Shown: positions 1 to 8,927 of the stretch, in pieces | Layout of the letters: each line of letters opens with the position of its first letter | Position numbering within the stretch: the stretch's first letter is position 1 | From: Domibacillus robiginosus | Lineage (GTDB): Bacteria; Bacillota; Bacilli; Bacillales; Domibacillaceae | DNA length: 64,000 bases | Assembly: GCF_000966195.1 (NCBI RefSeq) | Contig: NZ_LAHL01000057.1 | Location: 1-64,000 of the forward strand | Reading direction: 5' to 3' | Made by a program: the position numbers and the translations under genes | Notes under the pieces: generated by a model | The model's database searches: none | Told to the model about the DNA's origin: nothing | Seen by the model: only the letters and a program-made list of their open reading frames with translations

Positions 1-76
1 ATTAACAATGGCACGGTATGTCGTTACTTTACAGAGATTATCCAGTTTTGAAGGAACAATTTTGTTCCATACATAG

Positions 77-192
<116 letters not shown>

Positions 193-204
193 TAAAGCGG
201 AAAG

Positions 205-226
205 ACAGCGGAAGCTGTTTTTTTTA
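205..226 (+). terminator. rRNA operon terminator
   Basis: The stem ACAGC-GGAA-GCTGT is followed directly by eight or nine T residues, 13 nt after the 5S gene. It is a standard intrinsic terminator for the rRNA operon. Confidence 0.88.
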
Positions 227-533
227 TTTCGGCATGATCTTCCATGAGAAAAATTGGCTTTAGGATAACCTATAAAGAAAAGGTGAGGTGCTACAACAGC
301 TACCTCCTTTTATACAGATAAACACCGCTTGAATAAAATTCAGGCGGTGTTTCCGTATTTAAAATTGAGAGTGATAAAATATTAGTTGAACTTGAGCTTT
401 GTGAGAAATATTTGTATTTTTGATAAGGACAAAAGCAAAGAAAGGAAAAGCAAGTATACATCTTTATTTAAAGCCTTTAGATGAAGGGGCTGTCCCAAGT
501 CAGTATATAACTGACTTGGGATAGTCTTTCTTA
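227..533. other. Intergenic region without a gene
   Basis: No plausible coding sequence. A second hairpin at 320-352 (AAACACCGC paired with GCGGTGTTT around an AT-rich loop) could be a backup terminator. The rest is AT-rich and I see nothing else in it. Confidence 0.6.
489..530. terminator. Bidirectional terminator downstream of madM
   Basis: A long stem (CTGTCCCAAGTCAG paired with CTGACTTGGGATAG) around a TATATA loop sits immediately past the madM stop. On the minus strand it ends the madLM transcript. On the plus strand it is followed by CTTTCTT, so it can also stop transcription coming from the rRNA side. Confidence 0.85.
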
Positions 534-1298
534 TTATCCTATAATGGCTTTTGTTACGAGAAAAAGAACAGAGGGTCCCATTAAACAGCCGAGGCCCGTG
601 TAAAATGTAGCTGTCACTGCTCCATATGGCACCAATTTTGGATCAGTTGCCGCCAATCCGCCAGCAACGCCGCTTGTTGTCCCGATCAGCCCTCCGTATA
701 CCATGGCCGATCGTGGATTGTTTAAACCGATGTATTTAGCGATAAATGGGGTACCCACCATCGTTAAAATAGATTTTACGAGACCGGCAGCAATGCTGAT
801 CGTAATAACTGTAGAGCTTGCCCCTATGGCTGCGCCAGTGACAGGGCCTACAATGTACGTCGCTGTACCGGCACCAATTGTGGTAAGACTAACAGCATCT
901 GTATAACCAAAAGCAAAAGCAATCGCAACCCCAACAACAAAAGAAAGAACCACACCAATAAATAATGAAGCGACACCACTAAATCCCGCTTTTTTTATTT
1001 CATCGAAATTAGCACCAAACGCGGTCGAGACAATGGCAAAATCGCGAAGCATGCCCCCGCCCATTAAGCCAATGCCGGCAAAGATACTAATATCGGATAT
1101 GCCCTTTTCCCCACCAGTCCACACACCGCCAGCATAAGCAAGAATCAATCCTAAAATGATAGCAATGGCTGAACCATGAATGCGGCCTTTTGTTAGTTTA
1201 TCAGACATGAAATAAGCAATATACATTGTAATACCGACTAAGGCAAAAGAAACAATCAAAGGGTTGTCTATAAATACGTCACTTAATATTTGAAACAT
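534..1298 (-). CDS. madM: Malonate transporter subunit MadM
   Basis: Polytopic membrane protein of 254 aa, the length expected for MadM, the larger subunit of the two-component MadLM malonate:Na+/H+ symporter. Many hydrophobic segments alternate with glycine-rich stretches typical of the family (GIGLMGGGMLRDFAIVSTAFG, then GAGTATYIVGPVTGA). The start overlaps the end of madL by 20 nt, so the two are translationally coupled. It is transcribed divergently from the GntR regulator and the mdc operon and supplies malonate to the decarboxylase. Family assignment rests on sequence character and context. Confidence 0.9.
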   Translation of the reverse strand: MFQILSDVFIDNPLIVSFALVGITMYIAYFMSDKLTKGRIHGSAIAIILGLILAYAGGVWTGGEKGISDISIFAGIGLMGGGMLRDFAIVSTAFGANFDEIKKAGFSGVASLFIGVVLSFVVGVAIAFAFGYTDAVSLTTIGAGTATYIVGPVTGAAIGASSTVITISIAAGLVKSILTMVGTPFIAKYIGLNNPRSAMVYGGLIGTTSGVAGGLAATDPKLVPYGAVTATFYTGLGCLMGPSVLFLVTKAIIG

Positions 1299-1704
1299 TT
1301 GATTCCCCTCCCGCTAACATTGAATTTTCCTTTTCTTCCTCAATTGGAATTTGGTGAGCGCCTTTACTTAAAAGGGGAACAAACAGCCAGCTGATTACCA
1401 CAGCTGTAACACCTGCCACAACAGCAAGCGGGCCTCCATCTAAAGCTGCTGCCACGTTTTGGTTTGCCGACATAGCGATGACAATGGGAATATACATAGC
1501 ACTCCAAAAACCAAGTCCTTCTTGCGCAGGCAGGCTGAGCTTTCCGCGCTTTTTTAAGTGATCGATGACTAAAACAAGCATAAGCATCGCTAGGCCAACA
1601 CCGCCAACATTTGCTTCAATACCCATTAAAACACCAAGCACCTCCCCTATAAAGAGACCGGTTAACATACAAATTGCCAGTAACGCTACACCAAAAATAA
1701 CCAT
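1279..1704 (-). CDS. madL: Malonate transporter subunit MadL
   Basis: Small membrane protein (141 aa, about four hydrophobic segments) matching MadL, the partner of MadM in malonate uptake. The N-terminus MVIFGVALLAICMLTGLFIG and the motif LGVLMGIEANVGGVGLAML are characteristic. The ATG at 1704 is preceded by a GAGGTGG ribosome binding site on the minus strand. First gene of the madLM operon. Its upstream region carries a cre-like site and a 20-bp palindrome, so catabolite repression and control by the divergent GntR regulator are both likely. Confidence 0.9.
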   Translation of the reverse strand: MVIFGVALLAICMLTGLFIGEVLGVLMGIEANVGGVGLAMLMLVLVIDHLKKRGKLSLPAQEGLGFWSAMYIPIVIAMSANQNVAAALDGGPLAVVAGVTAVVISWLFVPLLSKGAHQIPIEEEKENSMLAGGESNVSNIK

Positions 1705-1757
1705 TATTCCACCTCACTGTTTTTTAATAATAAGGAGTCCATGGAAAACATCATTTA

Positions 1758-1771
1758 AGTAAGCGGTTACA
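1758..1771. promoter_or_regulatory. Probable CcpA cre site
   Basis: AGTAAGCGGTTACA matches the symmetrical cre form TGTAAGCGCTTACA at 12 of 14 positions. It lies 54 nt upstream of madL, between madL and the divergent gntR gene, a sensible place to repress malonate use when a preferred sugar is present. Confidence 0.6.
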
Positions 1772-1782
1772 AAAAAAGAAAT

Positions 1783-1802
1783 GAATACAGTCGACTGTAT
1801 TC
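1783..1802. promoter_or_regulatory. Perfect 20-bp palindrome, probable GntR operator
   Basis: A perfect inverted repeat centred on GTCGAC (arms GAATACAGTC and GACTGTATTC) in the madL/gntR divergent promoter region. The core resembles the second element at 1899-1910. It is a likely binding site for the GntR regulator encoded at 1940. Confidence 0.65.
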
Positions 1803-1865
1803 TAAGAAATATCATAAACGCAAAAATATAAAAATGCAAACTTTATTTTTTGTTTTTTCTAAATA

Positions 1866-1912
1866 TTGAATTATTTTTAAAACATTTGTATAATATAATC
1901 GACAGTCGACAA
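1866..1912 (+). promoter_or_regulatory. gntR/mdc promoter with overlapping operator
   Basis: Sigma-A promoter: TTGAAT (1866-1871), 17-bp spacer, perfect TATAAT (1889-1894). An inverted repeat TCGAC-A-GTCGA at 1899-1909 falls just after the -10 box, around the expected transcription start, where a bound repressor would block initiation. This suggests the GntR protein represses its own gene and the mdc genes behind it. Confidence 0.72.
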
Positions 1913-1939
1913 TTTTTAAAACTGTGAAGAGGTGACAAG

Positions 1940-2590
1940 ATGGCAGGACGTAATTTTATAAATAATGCGTTATCTAATTCCATTGCAGAACATATTACAG
2001 AACAAATTATTGCAGGTGATCTACAGCCGGGAGAAAAACTAATAGAACAAAATTATGCAGAAGAATATGGAACAAGCAGAGCACCTGTGCGCGAAGCTAT
2101 TTATTTGCTGGCAATTGAAGGACTGGTTGAAAGAATTCCGCGAAAAGGTGCAGTGGTAAGGGAATATACAGAAAATGAGATTTACGACTTATTGGAAATC
2201 CGAAACATGTTAGAGAATATGGCAATGGATCGAATCAAAAAGCATGGAGCAGATCCAGAAGTGCTAAAAGAAATGAATCAGCTTCTTAAGGAAATGAGAA
2301 AAGCAGAAGATATTCATTCTTATACACAATTAAACCACTCTTTTCATATGTGTCTGATTAAGATGAGCAAAAGCGAAACGATTCGAAACGTTTATTCACG
2401 TCTTGGATGGCCGCTGTTAAGGGTTCAAAGTCTTTCTTTTGCGAGAGAGGGAAATGTTCAAAAATCTATTGCAGAGCATGAATTGATTATGCAATTGCTA
2501 ATAGAAAAAAATATGACCGAGTTAGCTGATATTCTGTTGAAGCATAATAAAGATGTAATTTCCAGCCTTCATCAAAAGTTTAGGTCGTAG
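1940..2590 (+). CDS. GntR-family (FCD domain) transcriptional regulator of malonate genes
   Basis: 216 aa. N-terminal winged helix-turn-helix (about residues 10-75: ITEQIIAGDLQPGEKL, then YGTSRAPVREAIYLLAIEGLV) and a C-terminal FCD ligand-binding domain (YDLLEIRNMLENMA; helix with HSFHMCLIKMS). This is the FadR/VanR branch, where small organic acids or acyl-CoA act as effectors. ATG at 1940 follows GAGGTGA. It sits between madLM and mdcHABC-DE-G, so malonate or a malonyl derivative is the likely effector (inference). It closely resembles the regulator at 29300, including the almost identical recognition helix, suggesting a duplicated regulator. Confidence 0.88.
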   Translation: MAGRNFINNALSNSIAEHITEQIIAGDLQPGEKLIEQNYAEEYGTSRAPVREAIYLLAIEGLVERIPRKGAVVREYTENEIYDLLEIRNMLENMAMDRIKKHGADPEVLKEMNQLLKEMRKAEDIHSYTQLNHSFHMCLIKMSKSETIRNVYSRLGWPLLRVQSLSFAREGNVQKSIAEHELIMQLLIEKNMTELADILLKHNKDVISSLHQKFRS

Positions 2591-2619
2591 ATGCTTGTAA
2601 ATGAAAGGGGGTGAACGAT

Positions 2620-3552
2620 ATGAAAATTTCTTTTTTGTTTCCCGGACAAGGCTCCCAAAAACCAGGAATGTTAACCGATCTGCCAGCAGGAGATCCAGTT
2701 CACAAGGTTATAGCTTCCGCAAATGAAACATTGAATGAAAGCGTCTACAAACATCATTCGAAAGAAGCGCTCTATTCAACCAAGTCGGTGCAAATTTCCA
2801 TGTTAACTGCAGGAGTTGGAGCCTTCAAATCGTTTGAAGCAGCCGGCGTTAACCCAGACTTTGTGGCAGGACATTCGGTTGGGGCATTTGGTGCGGCTGT
2901 TGCGGCTGGTGTTATTGACTATCGAGACGCCTTAAAAGCAGTCCGTTTTCGGGGGGAGCTAATGGAGCGAATATACCCAAGAGGGTACGGTATGGGTGTT
3001 GTACTGGGCATGGATGAGAATATGCTAAAGTCTATTGTCCGCCAGTACTATGAAGAGACAAACCCGGTATTTATTTCAAACAAAAATGCACCGGATCAAA
3101 TCACGCTGTCAGGAGCCTTGCCCGGGATACAAAGAATTTTAGATGTTGCCAGACAAAATGGGGCGCGCTGTGCTTCCTTCTTGAATGTCAGCACGCCCTC
3201 CCACTGTCCGCTTCTCTCATCTGTCTCAGAAGAACTGTTTGAAATGCTTCGTGACATTCCGTTTTACCGACCTTTGATCCCATATGCGGGCAATAGAGGG
3301 GCTAGACTTTTGTTTGATCCAGTCGACATTCGACAAGACCTTGCTGAAAGTGTTTCTTCCGCTGTTCAATGGCATGATGCATCAACAATTTTGTATGAAA
3401 ATGGCACCAGACTATTTATTGAAATGCCATCAGGAAATGTACTTTCCCGTTTAGCAGCAAAAGCATTTCCTGAGGCCAGAGTAATCTCAGTAGCGGAAAA
3501 CGGATTTGATGATTGTGTTTTTATCGCGAGACGCGAACGCTTGAAATCATGA
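2620..3552 (+). CDS. mdcH: Malonate decarboxylase subunit epsilon (malonyl-CoA:ACP transacylase)
   Basis: 310 aa acyltransferase of the FabD fold. It loads malonyl from malonyl-CoA onto the decarboxylase ACP to start the cycle. The oxyanion motif PGQGSQ lies at the N-terminus, the nucleophile elbow GHSVG contains Ser86, and a later S-H motif (STPSHCPLL) fits the catalytic histidine. The reading frame opens with GTG at 2611, but the AAAGGGGGTG ribosome binding site overlaps that codon and is well spaced for ATG 2620, so I use the latter. First enzyme gene of the mdc operon, 29 nt after gntR. Confidence 0.9.
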   Translation: MKISFLFPGQGSQKPGMLTDLPAGDPVHKVIASANETLNESVYKHHSKEALYSTKSVQISMLTAGVGAFKSFEAAGVNPDFVAGHSVGAFGAAVAAGVIDYRDALKAVRFRGELMERIYPRGYGMGVVLGMDENMLKSIVRQYYEETNPVFISNKNAPDQITLSGALPGIQRILDVARQNGARCASFLNVSTPSHCPLLSSVSEELFEMLRDIPFYRPLIPYAGNRGARLLFDPVDIRQDLAESVSSAVQWHDASTILYENGTRLFIEMPSGNVLSRLAAKAFPEARVISVAENGFDDCVFIARRERLKS

Positions 3553-3567
3553 AGGGGGACTGCAAGG

Positions 3568-5229
3568 ATGGAAACGATGGAACAGGCTGTACATCAAAAA
3601 CGTTCATGGACAACAAGGCTGGATGCGAAGAAAAAGCGGATCGATAGTGTGAAAGGTCTTGTTAATGGAAGAGTTATTCCGACTGATCGAATTGTAGAAG
3701 TAATGGAAAAATTGATTAGACCGGGTGACCGGGTCGTTCTCGAAGGAAACAATCAAAAACAGGCTTCCTTCCTTTCAGGAGCACTCGCGCAGACAAACCC
3801 TAAAAACTTGTTTGATCTTCACATGATTATGTCCAGCATTTCAAGACCGGAACACTTAGACCTGTTTGAACGCGGGATTGCAAATAAAGTTGATTTTGCT
3901 TATGCAGGGCCGCAAAGTCTTCGGATAGCCCAAATGCTTGAAGACGGGAAGCTAACAATGGGTGAAATTCATACGTATGTTGAATTGTACGGCCGTCTTT
4001 TCGTTGACCTCATTCCTTCTGTTGCCCTCGTAGCTGCAGATAAAGCAGACAGGCAGGGAAATCTGTATACCGGTCCAAACACCGAAGAAACGCCAACGCT
4101 AGTTGAAGCGGCTGCATTCCGGGATGGTATTGTGATTGCACAGGTGAATGAACTGGCTGATGAACTGCCCCGGGTGGACATTCCCGGTTCCTGGATCGAT
4201 TATATTGTGGTGGCAGATGAACCATATGAACTCGAACCGTTATTTACACGAGATCCCCGTCATATTACCGACATTCAAATTTTGCAGGCTATGATGGTCA
4301 TCCGAGGTATATATGAAAAACATGAAGTACAATCGTTGAATCACGGGATTGGATATAATACAGCGGCAATTGAATTATTACTTCCTACGTACGGTGAATC
4401 ACTTGGACTAAAGGGGAAAATTTGCAAGCATTGGGCGCTAAATCCGCATCCGACCTTGATTCCCGCTATTGAGAGTGGCTGGGTTGACAGCGTTCACTGT
4501 TTTGGCGGGGAAGTTGGAATGGAAAAATATGTAGCATCTCGCCGGGACGTTTTTTTTACTGGACGAGACGGCAGTTTGCGTTCAAACCGGACTCTCTGTC
4601 AAATGGCAGGGCAATATGCAGTCGATTTATTTATAGGGTCAACCCTGCAAATGGACCAGGATGGAAACTCTTCTACTGTAACACGCGGCAGGCTCGCAGG
4701 CTACGGAGGAGCACCCAATATGGGACATAATCCAGGAGGGAGACGCCATTCAACACCAGCCTGGTTAAATATGATGTCATCTAATGATTCATTGGCTCGC
4801 GGGAAAAAACTGGTTGTTCAAGTTGTTGAGACGTTCCAGGCTGGAAACAAGCCCGTTTTTGTTGAATCATTGGACGCGATTGATGTCAAGAAAGATACCG
4901 GCCTTGCGACAGCGCCTGTTATGATTTATGGAGATGATGTTACGCATATTGTTACAGAAGAAGGCATTGCTTATTTATACAAAACGGACAGTATGGAAAA
5001 ACGAAGAGAAGCGGTTGCAGCAGTTGCCGGGGTAACACCGGTTGGGCTTGGGCATATTTCCAAGAAAACAGAAAGCCTGCGGCGCGAAGGGCTGATTGCA
5101 CTTCCGGAAGACTTAAACATCCGGCGGACCGATGCCAAGCGCTCACTGCTGGCGGCCAAAAGTGTAGAAGAAATCGTTCAGTGGTCGGATGGGCTGTACG
5201 AACCGCCAGCTAAGTTTAGAAGCTGGTAA
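3568..5229 (+). CDS. mdcA: Malonate decarboxylase subunit alpha (acetyl-ACP:malonate ACP transferase)
   Basis: 553 aa, full length for MdcA. It exchanges acetate for malonate on the ACP prosthetic-group thiol, regenerating malonyl-S-ACP. It belongs to the CoA-transferase fold; typical stretches are VLEGNNQKQASFLSGAL near the N-terminus, NHGIGYNTAAIELLLPTYG in the middle and GGAPNMGHNPGGRRHSTPAW in the second half. ATG follows GAAGGGGG. It is 15 nt behind mdcH and 15 nt ahead of mdcB, within a tightly spaced operon. Confidence 0.95.
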   Translation: METMEQAVHQKRSWTTRLDAKKKRIDSVKGLVNGRVIPTDRIVEVMEKLIRPGDRVVLEGNNQKQASFLSGALAQTNPKNLFDLHMIMSSISRPEHLDLFERGIANKVDFAYAGPQSLRIAQMLEDGKLTMGEIHTYVELYGRLFVDLIPSVALVAADKADRQGNLYTGPNTEETPTLVEAAAFRDGIVIAQVNELADELPRVDIPGSWIDYIVVADEPYELEPLFTRDPRHITDIQILQAMMVIRGIYEKHEVQSLNHGIGYNTAAIELLLPTYGESLGLKGKICKHWALNPHPTLIPAIESGWVDSVHCFGGEVGMEKYVASRRDVFFTGRDGSLRSNRTLCQMAGQYAVDLFIGSTLQMDQDGNSSTVTRGRLAGYGGAPNMGHNPGGRRHSTPAWLNMMSSNDSLARGKKLVVQVVETFQAGNKPVFVESLDAIDVKKDTGLATAPVMIYGDDVTHIVTEEGIAYLYKTDSMEKRREAVAAVAGVTPVGLGHISKKTESLRREGLIALPEDLNIRRTDAKRSLLAAKSVEEIVQWSDGLYEPPAKFRSW

Positions 5230-5244
5230 ACAGGAGGGATAAAA

Positions 5245-6102
5245 ATGAGCCATGCCAAAAGGACATTCAGCCGCTATGCAGCCTCGACAGCCGTTCTCTC
5301 ATTAATAGAAGAAGCTGAACTAACACCGAAGCCAGGACTGGTGGATAAACATAATAATGGCGCTCACCAGGACCTGACCATTGATCTCATGAGAAAGTCA
5401 GCTGTATCACTAAAAGAAACGTTTGAAGACATAGCGTACATTAGCTATGGGAGGAGCCCGTCCGTTTTGTTAAGGGAGGAAATTGGCGCAATTGGCCGCA
5501 AAGGGGAACAAAGAATGCTAGAAACAACAGGCGGCATTAATACACATAAAGGAGCTATCTGGGCAGTTGGCCTGATCGTTTCAGCTGCAGCGATAGGAAA
5601 AGGCAGCTATTCAATAGAAGAAATGGTTTCGCTAGCCGGGGAAACCGCTCGATACCCAGATCGGAACTGTCCTATTACGGCTACAAATGGAAGACGTGTT
5701 TCTGAAAAATATGGTGTCAGCGGAGCCAGGGGAGAAGCACAGCAGGGGTTTCCACATATTATCAATGTTTCACTTCCCACCCTGAAGAAATCGCGGGCAG
5801 TTGGGCTGCCAGAAAGCAGCGCTCTCCTGAATACGCTACTGGCTTTAATTGCCCAGTTAAATGATACATGTATTTTGCATCGCGGCGGTCCTGAAGCTCT
5901 TGAATTTGCTAAAAAGCAAGCAGCCGCAGCGCTGGCAGCTGGCAATCTTTCTTATATACAGACACTGGACGAAGAATTTACAAAACGCAATATTTCTCCA
6001 GGCGGCAGTGCAGACCTGCTTGCTGCTACAATTTTTTTGGATAAAATACAGCCAAATCGGATGACCAATAACATTTTAAAAGAGTTGCAATACACACATT
6101 AA
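5245..6102 (+). CDS. mdcB: Triphosphoribosyl-dephospho-CoA synthase
   Basis: 285 aa. It makes 2'-(5''-triphosphoribosyl)-3'-dephospho-CoA from dephospho-CoA and ATP, the precursor of the malonate decarboxylase ACP prosthetic group (CitG/MdcB family). Family signatures: TPKPGLVDKHNNGAHQDL near residue 30, GGINTHKGAIW near 95, and the C-terminal SPGGSADLLAATIF. ATG follows CAGGAGG. It lies between mdcA and mdcC, as in other mdc operons. Confidence 0.94.
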   Translation: MSHAKRTFSRYAASTAVLSLIEEAELTPKPGLVDKHNNGAHQDLTIDLMRKSAVSLKETFEDIAYISYGRSPSVLLREEIGAIGRKGEQRMLETTGGINTHKGAIWAVGLIVSAAAIGKGSYSIEEMVSLAGETARYPDRNCPITATNGRRVSEKYGVSGARGEAQQGFPHIINVSLPTLKKSRAVGLPESSALLNTLLALIAQLNDTCILHRGGPEALEFAKKQAAAALAAGNLSYIQTLDEEFTKRNISPGGSADLLAATIFLDKIQPNRMTNNILKELQYTH

Positions 6103-6117
6103 ACGGAGGTGCTTTGT

Positions 6118-6429
6118 GTGGAAACACTCAAGTATACATTTCCTGCAACCAAAAAAATCAGCCAGCGTGCACACGTTGGGGTTGTAGGTTCAGGGGATAT
6201 GGAAGTGATAGTAGAACCGTATGATGGGAAAGAAGCGGAAGTCACCGTTCGAACAGGCGTTACCGGATTTAAAAAAACATGGGAAGCCGTCATTGATCGT
6301 TTTTTTACACAACATGATATTGCAGCAAAAGTAAAAATCAATGATTTTGGCGCTACACCCGGTGTTGTCACTATACGCCTTGCCCAGGCATTGGAGGTGA
6401 GCTCTCTTGACACAAGCGTTAAGAGCTAG
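6118..6429 (+). CDS. mdcC: Malonate decarboxylase acyl carrier protein (delta subunit)
   Basis: 103 aa small ACP carrying the covalently bound dephospho-CoA derivative to which acetyl and malonyl groups attach as thioesters. The reading frame could open at GTG 6109, but that codon lies inside the GGAGGTG ribosome binding site. Starting at GTG 6118 gives good spacing and places the modified serine of the VGSGDMEV motif at residue 25, the position known for Klebsiella MdcC. The 3' end overlaps the next gene by 23 nt. Confidence 0.92.
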   Translation: METLKYTFPATKKISQRAHVGVVGSGDMEVIVEPYDGKEAEVTVRTGVTGFKKTWEAVIDRFFTQHDIAAKVKINDFGATPGVVTIRLAQALEVSSLDTSVKS

Positions 6430-8095
6430 TTTTGTAGAATGCAGTGGACGAGAAAGAGCAATAAAGCTGTTGGACAATGGAACATATAAAGAACTGCTCA
6501 GCCCATTTGACGGAGTGGAGTCTCCTCACCTGGAACCTCAAGGAATCGTGCCTCAAAGTGATGATGGCGTTATTGTAGCAAAAGGAACCGTTAATGGACA
6601 GCAAGCTGTGGTTATTTCAATCGAGGGAAGTTTTCAAGGCGGCGGTATAGGCGAGGTATCCGGTGCAAAAATTGCTGGTGCATTGGAAACAGCCCTGAAA
6701 CAGTGTGAAAATGGAATGAAAGTGATCCCTGTTTTGGTGTTTGATACAGGTGGTGTGAGACTTCAAGAAGCCAATTATGGGCTGCTTTCCATTGCGGAAA
6801 TTGGCGCAGCCATTGTAGCGCTTCGTCGTCATGTTCCTGTAATTGCAGTGATTCCAGGGAAAATTGGTGCATTTGGAGGAATGTCGATTACAGCAGGTCT
6901 GTGCAGCGCTATTATTATGACGAGAGAAGGCCGTCTTGGATTAAATGGACCAGAAGTAATTGAACAGGAAGCGGGCATCCGTGAATTTGATTCCAAAGAC
7001 CGTCCGTTGATTTGGAGTACCATTGGCGGGGAGCAGCGAATGGCAGCCGGCTTTGCAGACTTATTAATGGAAGATGATACAGAGTCTATTAAAGAAGCTG
7101 TTGCTTGTATAATAAAAAGCGGCGGCATGTTTGCACCAAGAGCCGAACAGGTGGAACGATATGAAGCATTTTTAAATCAATTGGATCTGTCACAGCGACT
7201 AATACCTGAAGATGTACGGAAGCTCTGGAATGAACCCGGTAAAAAAACAGTTCAAGAAAATCAATCCCTTTCAGAAAACATAAAGTCCAAAGGTCGGGGA
7301 CAAGTCTGGTTTGACCTTCTGCGAAATGGTGCTCCAGAGATAAGTGATGTCCCTTCTATACGGGTGGCAGATGCTTTAATTGGGAAAACCAAAGTACGGT
7401 ATATTGCTGTTGTACCGGATGCGCAAAGCCGCTTTGCAAGAGCACGAAATGGAGAAGTAGGTTTGCGGGAAGGCTGGACAATCGCAAAATACATTCGGGA
7501 GGCTATTCAGGAAGATCAGAACGGAGAAAAACGAGCGATTGTGGCGATCGTCGACGTTCCGAGCCAGGCGTATGGTTATCATGAAGAACTGCTCGGCATT
7601 CATCAAGCCTGCGCAGCGGCTGTAGATGCTTATGCTTCTGCACGTTTAAATGGTCATCCAGTTGTTTCATTTATTCCAGGTAATGCTATTTCCGGTGCTT
7701 TTCTATCACATGGCATGCAGGCCCATCGGTTAATTGCCCTGCGTGATCCTGGCGTAACCGTACATGTTATGTCAAAAAAATCAGCAGCTCGTATTACGCA
7801 TAGAAGTTTGGAAGAGTTAGAAGCAGCAACAAAAAAGGTAACGGCTATGGCATACGATATTGAATCATTTGAAAAGCTCGGTGCTTTGCATTCGCTGGTC
7901 GATGGCATAGAGGCGGACAATCCAGAGCTAAAGGACCGCGATATGATTTATAAAGAAATAAAAGAAGCGATTGAAGATATTGAAATGGTTGGCTCAATGG
8001 GTTTAGAAGTTCGGCTCACATCTCCTCTTGCACAAGACGGAGGCCGCGCTGCATCCATTTTAGTAAGAAAAAAGTTGAATGAACAATGGAATTAA
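6407..8095 (+). CDS. mdcDE: Malonate decarboxylase beta-gamma fusion (malonyl-S-ACP decarboxylase)
   Basis: 562 aa polypeptide joining the beta subunit (MdcD, about residues 1-280, crotonase/carboxyltransferase fold; GSFQGGGIGEVSGAKI, GKIGAFGGMSITAGL) and the gamma subunit (MdcE, about 300-562; DVPSQAYGYHEELLGIHQAC, GNAISGAFLSHGMQAHR). Together they decarboxylate malonyl-S-ACP to acetyl-S-ACP. In the classic Klebsiella operon these are separate genes; here one frame runs through with a linker near residue 285-305 (KTVQENQSLSENIKSKGRG). Start is TTG at 6407, seven bases after GGAGGTGA, within the mdcC end. Confidence 0.95.
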   Translation: MTQALRASFVECSGRERAIKLLDNGTYKELLSPFDGVESPHLEPQGIVPQSDDGVIVAKGTVNGQQAVVISIEGSFQGGGIGEVSGAKIAGALETALKQCENGMKVIPVLVFDTGGVRLQEANYGLLSIAEIGAAIVALRRHVPVIAVIPGKIGAFGGMSITAGLCSAIIMTREGRLGLNGPEVIEQEAGIREFDSKDRPLIWSTIGGEQRMAAGFADLLMEDDTESIKEAVACIIKSGGMFAPRAEQVERYEAFLNQLDLSQRLIPEDVRKLWNEPGKKTVQENQSLSENIKSKGRGQVWFDLLRNGAPEISDVPSIRVADALIGKTKVRYIAVVPDAQSRFARARNGEVGLREGWTIAKYIREAIQEDQNGEKRAIVAIVDVPSQAYGYHEELLGIHQACAAAVDAYASARLNGHPVVSFIPGNAISGAFLSHGMQAHRLIALRDPGVTVHVMSKKSAARITHRSLEELEAATKKVTAMAYDIESFEKLGALHSLVDGIEADNPELKDRDMIYKEIKEAIEDIEMVGSMGLEVRLTSPLAQDGGRAASILVRKKLNEQWN

Positions 8096-8715
8096 AGCCA
8101 CATGATTTGTTAAAAATTAAAAAAGTCGAAGATTTGATCAGCTATACGCCTGTACCAGACTGGGTGGAAGCAGCCCTTGCTAAAGCACCTTTCGTGGTTG
8201 TGCGCCGGGCCCGTGCCGCCCAGGGATTGGTGGCAGTCGGCATACGGGGTTCCGTAAGAAGTGAACGGTTTGGCACTTTTTTACCTGTTGATCTTATTGT
8301 AAACCGCATGTCACCTGAACAGCTGGCGGAAGAAAAAGGATGGAAGAATCGTTCAAAGGAAATTTTTCAGTCCTTAGAACAAATCAGTAATGTAATGGAG
8401 CGCGCTTCTCTTCAATGGGGTCCTGTTGGAAGTCTCGGATTTGAGCTGGTCAGCGGAAATGAAACAGTTACAGAAAAAAGTGATATCGATATTGTTATTC
8501 GTTTTTCAAGAAAACTTACCTTAAATGCTGCCAAGAAAATAGATGATATATTGAAGAAAAATCCTTTTCGAATTGATGCTCAAGTAGACATGACAGAAGG
8601 TGCTTTTTCATTAAGTGAATATGCTATATCAGGAGAAAAAGAGATTTTAGTGAGAACGGCAGATGGTCCACTGTTAAAAAAAGTAAAAAACCACCCTTTA
8701 CTGTACAGCCAGTAA
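8086..8715 (+). CDS. mdcG: Malonate decarboxylase holo-ACP synthase (phosphoribosyl-dephospho-CoA transferase)
   Basis: 209 aa nucleotidyltransferase that attaches the MdcB product to the serine of apo-MdcC, giving the active carrier. The sequence GFELVSGNETVTEKSDIDIVIRF contains the D-x-D metal-binding pair of the nucleotidyltransferase fold. It overlaps mdcDE by 10 nt, indicating coupled translation. Last gene of the operon; its final codons form the left arm of the terminator. With mdcH, A, B, C and DE the enzyme set is complete. Confidence 0.92.
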   Translation: MELKPHDLLKIKKVEDLISYTPVPDWVEAALAKAPFVVVRRARAAQGLVAVGIRGSVRSERFGTFLPVDLIVNRMSPEQLAEEKGWKNRSKEIFQSLEQISNVMERASLQWGPVGSLGFELVSGNETVTEKSDIDIVIRFSRKLTLNAAKKIDDILKKNPFRIDAQVDMTEGAFSLSEYAISGEKEILVRTADGPLLKKVKNHPLLYSQ

Positions 8716-8725
8716 GGGGTGGTTT
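8688..8725 (+). terminator. mdc operon terminator overlapping the mdcG stop
   Basis: AAACCACCCTTTACT pairs with AGTAAGGGGTGGTTT (one G-U/A-G irregularity) around a CAGCC loop. The left arm lies inside the last codons of mdcG and the stop codon TAA is in the right arm. Confidence 0.78.
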
Positions 8726-8927
8726 ATCTATTACCTAATAATATAAAAGAAATAAGGATCACGTATACTTGCGGACTGTTATCATACTTGATGCGGCAAT
8801 CTTTGATGACGTCGATATTAAATTTGCTTGTGCCATGTTATAAGCTGCTAAGTCGACGCTTTAAAAGTTCTACAGTAGGTTGCTAATTAAAAGCATACAT
8901 TTGATCAGGTATACTTTTGGGGTTTGC

